NCBI GenBank assembly: GCA_003427395.1
Contig: BFEA01001083.1
Location: 158,327 to 216,261, forward strand
DNA length: 57,935 nucleotides
Source of the DNA: Chara braunii
Lineage: Eukaryota; Streptophyta; Charophyceae; Charales; Characeae
Direction of reading: 5' to 3'
Positions 45,557 to 53,000 of the stretch are shown here, piece after piece (the stretch's first letter is position 1; every line of letters starts with the position of its first letter). Both the position numbers and the translations under genes were made by a program. A model generated the notes under the pieces. It worked only from the letters and a program-made list of their open reading frames with translations. It was not told the origin of the DNA and did not search any database.

Positions 45557-45907
45557 TGTGCCGGACCCGCCGGGATGGCGGTCCGACAGGATGAAGAAGA
45601 AGGGTAGACGAAGGAGGAGGTAGAGATGGAGCTGGAAGGGACANCGCANCTCCGACGCAGACTCCACACGCACGTACTCCAAGATCCGCCAAAGTGAAGA
45701 ATGACGAAAAACAGACAACTGCTGGGGTATACCCCCAGCGGACTGACTGACTGGACTGGCCTGGCCTGGTACCGACAGTGGTACCGGGCAGGATTAGAAT
45801 AGCACACGGCCTGTGGGGTCAGGCCACGGCCTGGTCCCACAGGCCGAAATGGGCAAATAGCCAAATAGGCCCTGGCTGTAGGCCAGGGCAGATGAAGGCC
45901 CGCTGCA
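45557..45907 (-). repeat. 5' LTR of the Ty3 element, 351 bp
   Basis: Plus-strand ends TGTGCCGGACC and CCCGCTGCA. Same length as 35719-36069. Two undetermined bases (45644, 45649) lie inside. Confidence 0.9.
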
Positions 45908-46440
45908 CTAGGGGATGCAGTTGGTGAGAAACTTGGGAAATAATATGGCTAGGGGAGGAAGAGGAGAAGGGGAAGATCACACGGGATTACCTGATTACCT
46001 TTCAGAATTGGTTAGACATCCAACCAGGGGCCTATTCGAGAGCACCAGAACTATTTGCGGATCTTTTCCCACCTGCGCCGTTAGCACTGGTGGATCTTCA
46101 ATGGTTTGGAGGAGGCGGGGAGATGACATAGGATTAGGTTGAATAGGGTCCTATTAGAGGGGGGCTAGGAGTAATTTTTCCCATCAGGCGGTCAGAATAT
46201 GAACTTAAGAGGTTTCCCCATGACTAGTAGTACTCGTTCTTCAAAAGATAGTAGTATGGTTTAGGCCTTAGTATTGGATTGAAAAGATAGAAAGAAAGGG
46301 ATGCTGGACCCGGTTTCCAGGATAGGGCTATCCTCTGCTTTATTTTCAGGATGTAAGGGACGCTGGACCCGGTTTCCAGCAGGTGCAGCTCCCCACCAAT
46401 AGATGGAGCATTTTTCAAAAAAAAAAAAAAAAAAAAAAAA
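45908..46440 (+). mobile_element. LINE-4, right piece: ORF2 end, 3' UTR, two modules, A-tail
   Basis: Resumes the frame broken at 35718: WEIIWLGEEEEKGKITRDYL, TFQNWL, then FADLFPPAPLALVDLQWFG and a stop near 46129-46131, matching the end of LINE-3. The 3' UTR ends with two module copies: one damaged (46298-46320, ending CCAG without the last C) and one complete (46357-46409, stems GCTGGA/TCCAGC and GCTCC/GGAGC), then about 22 A (46419-46440). The module type groups it with LINE-2 although the protein end resembles LINE-3. Confidence 0.85.
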
Positions 46441-47059
46441 GATGGACCGTGTGGCTGTGCAGCATTTGTGTTCGACATGGCATGACCAATTTCATGTCAA
46501 TGCGGTTGGGACATATGCAAATCTCTAAAGACGTGAGCGAGTCTGAATGGAACAGCAGTAATTTGGGAATTTTGGGACGAAGTTAACATTAGGAAAAAAT
46601 ATTCTGACAATCTGCAAAAATAAGTGTTATATTTTGATTGGTTGACCGAGTGAGCCAACAAAGTTGAAAGAAACTGCAAGTGATCAGTATAGCAATGTAG
46701 AGGAAAATTGTGATTCCCTCCATTTGCTTCCATCTGAAGATTCTCTGAAGCTTCCCTGAAGAGTCTGAACCCATCATGGTTCCCTTTGTACAACAAGCTG
46801 TACACAGAGAAACTTAAACTTGTCATCTATAAGAGACTATTGCTCCTTGTTAGTTGGTACGCTGTACATAGCCGTCCAATTCCTTGGACAAGATAGTCAA
46901 AAAAGGACAGTTCTCTTCCTTGTAAAATGACACATTTAGACCACCATGCCATCATCTTCCATCACCTCACTTTCCTTGCATGTGAAAAGACTGACAGTGC
47001 AGGTAATACAGGGCTTCAAATCTGGCATTCCATCCCCGCGAATCTGCATTTTCGTGAAA
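46441..47059. other. Unassigned non-coding stretch
   Basis: No gene recognised. Includes the left member (about 46942-47032) of the direct repeat that flanks the foldback sequence. Confidence 0.4.
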
Positions 47060-47420
47060 AATTGAGTTTTTTTCCGTTTCGGAATTCATACTTGAGTGAC
47101 CTCAAGAGGTCATGTGGCCTGTCCGGTGAGGGCCATATTTTGGGATGAGTGGTAGTCTCATGGATGATCACTCATCCCAAAAAATGGCCCTTACCGGACA
47201 GGCAAAACAACCTCTTCAGGTCACTCGAGTGCAAATTGCGAAATGGGAGTAAACTCAATTCTAAAGAAAAAGCAGTTCCGGACATTGAAACTCAATTCTT
47301 GTATAAAATGGCTCGTGGTTGCACCAACATGCCATCATATTCCATCACCTCACTTTAGAAATTCCGGCGTGAGAGAAGTCTGAAAGTGCAGGTAATATGG
47401 GATGTCAATTCTGCCATTGC
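46942..47420. repeat. Direct repeat pair flanking a foldback sequence
   Basis: Copies at about 46942-47032 and 47322-47420 share CATGCCATCAT(C/A)TTCCATC, ACCTCACTTT, AAG(A)CTGA(C/A)AGTGCAGG and TAATA(C/T)-GGG-TTCAA/TCAA, ending in GGCATTCC/GCCATTGC. Between them lies the inverted repeat at 47060-47260. Confidence 0.6.
47060..47260. repeat. Foldback element: about 90-bp imperfect inverted repeat
   Basis: Left arm blocks TGAGTGACCT, AAGAGGT, GGCCTGTCCGGT, AGGGCCAT and TTTGGGATGAGTG are met in reverse order by CACTCATCCCAAA, ATGGCCCT, ACCGGACAGGC, ACCTCT and AGGTCACTC; the outer ends AATTGAG/CTCAATT also pair. The loop is about 15 nt (centre near 47160). A transcript would form a long hairpin. 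It could be a MITE or a small-RNA precursor; no transposase or obvious TSD is seen. Confidence 0.8.
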
Positions 47421-48571
47421 ACCCCTGCAAGTGCCGCAACCCCACGTCCTAACGGGACTTCCACCAAATCCGATGAGTCCTGGGGCTCTGGAACTGCAGC
47501 TCAATTCTCGTCAAATCGCATGCCCTTCCATCTTCAAGTGTTTGTGAAATTTACGACTGCTATTGTCCACGAGACAGACTGCCGACGAGATGACCACAAA
47601 CCAAATGCCAGTGGGATGTCCAATGCCGCAGAAAGGAACGGCGACATCATTTCCTCCTCCCTCTCCTGCCCCTGGCTACCATGCCTCCCCCCCCCTCTAC
47701 ACGCACAAACAAAGGAAGAAGAAAGTAGGAGGTAAGCAATGCCCAGCAATCGAATAGCCAGCGAACCAATTCCATCAAAGATGGCTAGGAACCACAGAAA
47801 CAAGCTTCCAGCTTGTGGCTCAATCCTGTAGTTTCCCAGCACTGGTCATTCAGGGCCGTGCGACATGAAAATCTCATCGCCATTCTGTGGTCATGTCCAA
47901 AACTGCTAAAAACTACTCCATTAGGCTGCTAGTGGAACTTGGTCCCCCTGATGACTTCGTTGGTACATAATTTGTTGAGACTTGTTCTTAAGCCACCAGT
48001 ACACCACATATCGGCCCGCGGGTGTCAGCGTGAACCCCGCACCACTTCGGAGGCCGCCGATTTTTTTTTTCAACAGCGGGCCTGGCCGCGCGACACCTCC
48101 AAGTTTTGCTTGTGGCAACAAAAACTTTCTCCAAGGATGGGGCCGTGTACTAGCGGTCTAAGCCACCACGGTCCACCAGTTCCTGAGAGACCGCCTAGCA
48201 AGTCTTACAGGCATGCACCTGCCTGACTATGGCTGGTTCAATTCGCACTCAATGGGAAAAAGTCAGCGGGTGAAAATTGTCTGCCGTGGACTGGCTGTTT
48301 AATTAATCTCACCAATCTGAAGTTATACTTCCTGTGGCCGCATTTGACAACTTACAATCCTGCTGAAGGCGCTGGCTGCACCTCTAAATCATGCACATCA
48401 TTTCACATGCCGCCAATGCATACTGCTCGTCCGGGCCCGTTCAAAAACCACGATGTTCCTGATTGTTGCACCATGGACCATACGTCTGCTGTTTTTTTTT
48501 GCCACTCCAGGGCGTACCAAAGCCCATACGGCTGCAGAGAGTTCTGAAGAGGAATGGCAAGAAGGACGATA
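47261..48571. repeat. Non-coding region with a dispersed-repeat copy
   Basis: Holds the family member at 47988-48083 (partner at 24183-24290). Otherwise unassigned. Confidence 0.45.
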
Positions 48572-48800
48572 TCAAGGATAGGAATAAGATGTGTCTAGCC
48601 ATTGTCCCAAGGGAATTTCAATAGTTGGAACTTGGATCTGATGGCGGTTGGCACGACTTTCCTGCATGATCTGGTTTTGTTCATCTGCGACTTTGAGTGG
48701 CCCTGCCTGACCGCTATCTGCAAGTACAGTGGCATTTGGCGACGTACTCACACTGCTATCTTCACCCGAATAAGACACCTGGTCATTGTCGCTATACTCA
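48572..48800 (-). other. Possible coding exon on the minus strand
   Basis: An open frame reading DSEYSDNDQVSYSGEDSSVSTSP, then DSGQAGPLKVADEQNQIMQ, ending IPLGQWLDTSYSYP and stop. The composition (acidic Ser/Asp-rich, then a more ordered tail) resembles a real C-terminal exon more than the shadow frames around it. An AG preceded by a short pyrimidine stretch lies just upstream. It is on the same strand as, and 1.3 kb downstream of, the large frame at 50099-55951, so it could be its last exon. Not proven. Confidence 0.3.
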
Positions 48801-50098
48801 GAGTCTCAGACTGAAGCCATAATGACTGGCTGTTCTATTTGGGTGAAGACGGTAGGACCTTTTTAACTGAACTGAAGGCTGGAAGTAATTGCTGTCCAAT
48901 ACACCCAGCGGTCCGTAATTGCAATGAGCTACATCCAGGGGAGTCCTTGTGTGAGTCATCTCTCAGACTGATGCTTCCGGGCAAAGGAGGCAAGAATGGC
49001 GTGTCTATTGCCCCGAAATTTGTGTAAAAGGGCATTTTCTGGATGTATTTTTGTGGTTTTCCTAAGAAGAGGTGTAACAGTTAATGCCTGAGATCAGAGG
49101 TTGCTGAATTCCCCACCACCTTTCCAGCGGTCCATCCGTATCCTAGCCTCGTGAAGAGTCCAAAGAGGGGAGGAGGACAACTTCATTGTTGGCGATGAGG
49201 ACTAGAGGCGCTTGAGAAAGTTGCCTGCATGGCTTTCCTTCGACTTGATGGGTGGAATGAAGGTTTGATACTGCAAAGGTAGCATTCGGCTTAGGCAAAC
49301 CGGTCATACTGATCCCAAATTATTAATCGAGTTTCGCCTAGCAAGTTTCATGGGGACAGAAGAAACGGAGGGGTAGAGCAGAGAGGAGAGGAGGGAAATA
49401 ATGTTGTGCAGGCTTCCCTTATCTTGTAAGTTGTCCATTCGCTGAAGCCCATATTGAATCTGCCCTTGGCTGCTGAACAGGATGCAGGTCTGGACAGAGG
49501 AGGAGGTGAATGTTGCAGATGATATGGAGGCTTGTGAAGTTGTGATCCTTCCTGGAGACTGACAAGTCGTCATAATATGTCTTCTGGCATAAGCCTGCAT
49601 TACCAGGTCTACAGCTAACTGTTGCCACCTGTCTTTTTCTTTTTCTTATCCCGCCGCCGGTATGTGCTCTGTCACTCTGTGGTCCCACATTTGGGAGCTT
49701 GGGGTCCAGCACCCGCACTTTTCACATGGCCACGACATGTGTCCTATCGCAGTCCAATTCTCACTTAGCGTCCGATTTTGCCCATGACTAGGGCATGGCA
49801 GCTCTTGGGAGCTGCCATCATTGTCCACAACTGTATTCCAGACGGTCACCCATCCTTGTACACTTCCCGTCGCCTACCGTCTTCTATCATTATAGCTGTA
49901 TTTAGACTGAAAGATATACCCCAGACACAGGTCAAAGATACCCCAGATACAGCTATAATGACCGTTCGTTGTATTAGGGCGATGAATGTAGTACGCTTCT
50001 GGCCGCCTACCGCGGTGCTTTGGCTTCAAAGGCCTGATCAGATTGGGAATCAGAGTGAGACATAGTCAGATCACATCCCCTGAATAGAATCCAGTATT
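48801..50098. other. Unassigned stretch with a 15-bp inverted repeat
   Basis: No gene recognised. A perfect inverted pair TCATTATAGCTGTAT (49887-49901) and ATACAGCTATAATGA (49947-49961) encloses AGATATACCCCAGACACAG and AGATACCCCAGATACAG, two similar direct copies. Confidence 0.45.
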
Positions 50099-53000
50099 TC
50101 ACATGTCTTTTCCTGCAGTGCATAGATGGATAATGGACAACATGATGGGCGAGAAGTCAAAAGCTTCAAGTTTCTTCACCAAAGATTGTGCAATGCTTCC
50201 AGCCTCTGCCAACTTATGCTCTAGAGAAAGGCATCTGCTACACTGGTGGAGCTGAACTACTCCCTCTGGGTCATGGCGCAGCTGCGGCACGTTATCCGCA
50301 TTGACAGAGGTCTTGTTCTCAGACCTTGAGGTGACCAATCTCAGGGTCTCCAGTATGGATACCGGCGAGGTTGTTCGACCCGACTCCGGCAGCGAACCGG
50401 ATGTGGAATCTACAGTCGCAAGCGCAGCATCTTTCCTGGTCTTGTTCCCGAACCTGCCTCGTTCCTGGTCCCGTTCATGGTCCCGGGCTGTTGCCCTCCC
50501 CCGATCGCAGTCCCGCACCCATGCCGTTATCCCGAGCACGCCAGTGGCCTCCTGAGAACACACGAACCAGTCCTCTGGACACCGATTACTCCCGACAGGG
50601 CATCTGTGCAATTTGACAACATCTGGGTCCCTTAGCTTCATTTCGCACCTCAGAAACTCTTTCTGGCTGGCAAAGTCTGACTTATCTCCTCCGTTTACAA
50701 CCTCCTGCTTGGCAATGCCCCCTTGGGCACCTGTTGCTAAGTACAAGGACATTGATGCCAACACTTGCCTCAAGTTTTGAACATCCTCCATCAAGCTCTC
50801 CTTTCTCGTGAGCAGCTCTGTCTTTATGGCCGCCAAGAAATTGATAATTGCCATAGATACATTGGAGTCCATCTCTCGGATTCCCATGCCGAGGCCACCG
50901 CTTTCACTGGTGCTTGTCTCTGAGCCTTCTGTCCCTTCTCCCACCAGTCCACCATCAAGACCACCCCTTTCATGCCCAACAGTACCCACTTCCGAGGGGT
51001 CTACCTTGCCGTCTATTTCTGCACTACCATCGCTATCCCAAGTTCCTGTCTGCTCTCCTATATCATCATCTGCTACACCCACTCTGTCACTGGCTTCGCC
51101 GCATCCTCCAGGCTCTGCCTCTAGTAGTCTGCTCGGTTGTTCATCACCACTACCCATCTGTTCGATGCAGCTTAGTGCGAATTCTGTCTCTGTTCTGCTC
51201 ACTCCATCATCACGACTCCTCTGCGGAATCTGCGCCCTACACCTCTCAGACTGAGTGATTCCTGTGCCGTCAACGACCACATTCCCGTCCTCTAGATCTG
51301 TTGTTATCTCAGCCTGAGTAGGTACGTTCTCCTCCCCTCCTCCCCTCATTCCTTCCTCGCCACCTCCTTCATGAATGTGGTTTTCCGATCTTCTCGTCTT
51401 CCTTGCTGCCACGTCGCAATCTCCTTCAAAGCTCGCTGCGGCACTTGCCACAGGACAAGTAGGTGCAGTCTCCACCTCACTCGTCACCATGCCATCCTCC
51501 TCTCCATCCCTTTCATGAATGCCGCTCTCTAACATTCCCGTCATCTTCACTGATGCTATTTCCACACCTGCTAAGTCTGTGGCACCACTTGCCACAGGAA
51601 AAGTAGGTGCATTTTCTCCACCTTTATTCCTCTTCAATGTCTTCACGCCGTCCTCCTCATCACGCCTTTCATGAATGCCACTGTCCAACCTTTCCTTCTT
51701 CTGTGCTACTGTGTTGCCATCTCCCTCTTCCGAGTCTGGTCCGGCACTTGTCCGTGTTGTCACAGAAGGACAAGCAGGTGGATACTCTCTTTTTAGCCTC
51801 TTCCTCCCATCCTTCTGGTATCCCTTTTCATGAATGCTGCTCTCCCAGGATGCTATCCTCCCTACGATTACCCTGTCTTCTTTGAAATGTGTTGCAGCAC
51901 TTGTCACAAGCCTAGTTTCCTGCTCTCCCTCTGCTCTGGTGATCCCGTCTCCCCTGTTCGGCCATTCCTGAAGGGCACCACACTCACACTCTAACACTTC
52001 TGTCTCCTCGACGATCACCATCTTTTTGTCATAAGGAAGAAGATGGTAGCTGCGTGCTTTACCGTCGCCGTCGCCGTCTTCATGCCGTAAGCACGAAGAT
52101 GGTACTGAGTTAACTGCAGCACTTTCCGTAAGGTTACCTGCGTGCTCTTCCGCTCTTTTTCTCACTCTGCTGCCAGCACTCCCTTCAGGGAGGTGGGTGT
52201 CCGATGCATCATTCGTCTCTACTTCCAATTCCGTGACAGTACTTGCCCAATACTCGCTCTCTTCTCTGCAGATAGCATCATCACTACTACATTCATTTAC
52301 GCACCTCTCTGAGGCTGCTGCCTTGTCCGCGTGGTTATTGTTGCTGTCACCTAAATCCCTTACAGAATGTGCCAAGGAGCTGCTACATGTATCCTTTTCC
52401 TCCCTGCTATCCATTCCAATGCCTCCATTCTCCACCTCTCCTTTTCCGTGCTCTCCACCACCTCCACAGTAACTGCGTTGGGAGTGGGGACTGGTGCTGC
52501 TGTCCAAGGTTTGCGTCGTACGTAGCGCTGCTACCTTGACCTTGTCTTCTAGCTCGGTCGTTGCAGATCTGGCATGTGTACGTAAAAGCTCTCTCTCTCT
52601 TCTTCTCAGGCCCTCCCGAGTACGACAGGTCTCCCCCGACATCGCTCCTGTCGGTACCAGGTTCTTGGTTTCTAAGCTGAGTGCGACACCGGAGTGCACC
52701 TGAGTGCGAGCTTGCTCTCTCCTTCTCCTCCTCAGCAAAGCTTCACGCAAAGTCTTTCCCAGACTCTCAACCTTTTCCCCAAGGACCTGGCGTACTCTCT
52801 TCAGGCCTTGCATCTTTTGTGCCAACCTCACCCTCTCCTTCTGCAGGTCCGTCATTCTCTCCTCCAACATAAGGCCAACATCCTGACCGTTAGATTTCCT
52901 TTGCATAACCTCTGCCAGAGCAACGGTTACCTCCTTCTGAGGGCCAATTGAGGGTTCACAGCAGGTTGTCGACATCTTAGACAACCACAGGGAGGAGTAC

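Larger units (their letters stand above)
35719..45907 (-). mobile_element. Ty3/gypsy chromovirus, inserted in LINE-4 (inactive)
   Basis: A 10.2-kb element on the minus strand: 5' LTR (45557-45907), PBS, 2-kb leader, Gag with CCHC knuckle, protease, RT, RNase H, integrase with chromodomain, 0.9-kb 3' non-coding region, 3' LTR (35719-36069). The domain order PR-RT-RH-IN is that of Ty3/gypsy, and the chromodomain places it among chromoviruses. About 14 differences over 351 bp separate the LTRs (about 4%). Several in-frame stops, frameshifts and an altered integrase active site show it is dead. The 5-bp flanks (TGGGG and CTAGG) do not form a clean TSD. Confidence 0.92.

Noticed and set aside
35714-45912. 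A clean target-site duplication for the Ty3 element
   Set aside because: TGGGG and CTAGG do not match; only part of a GGGG run is shared, so I do not claim it.
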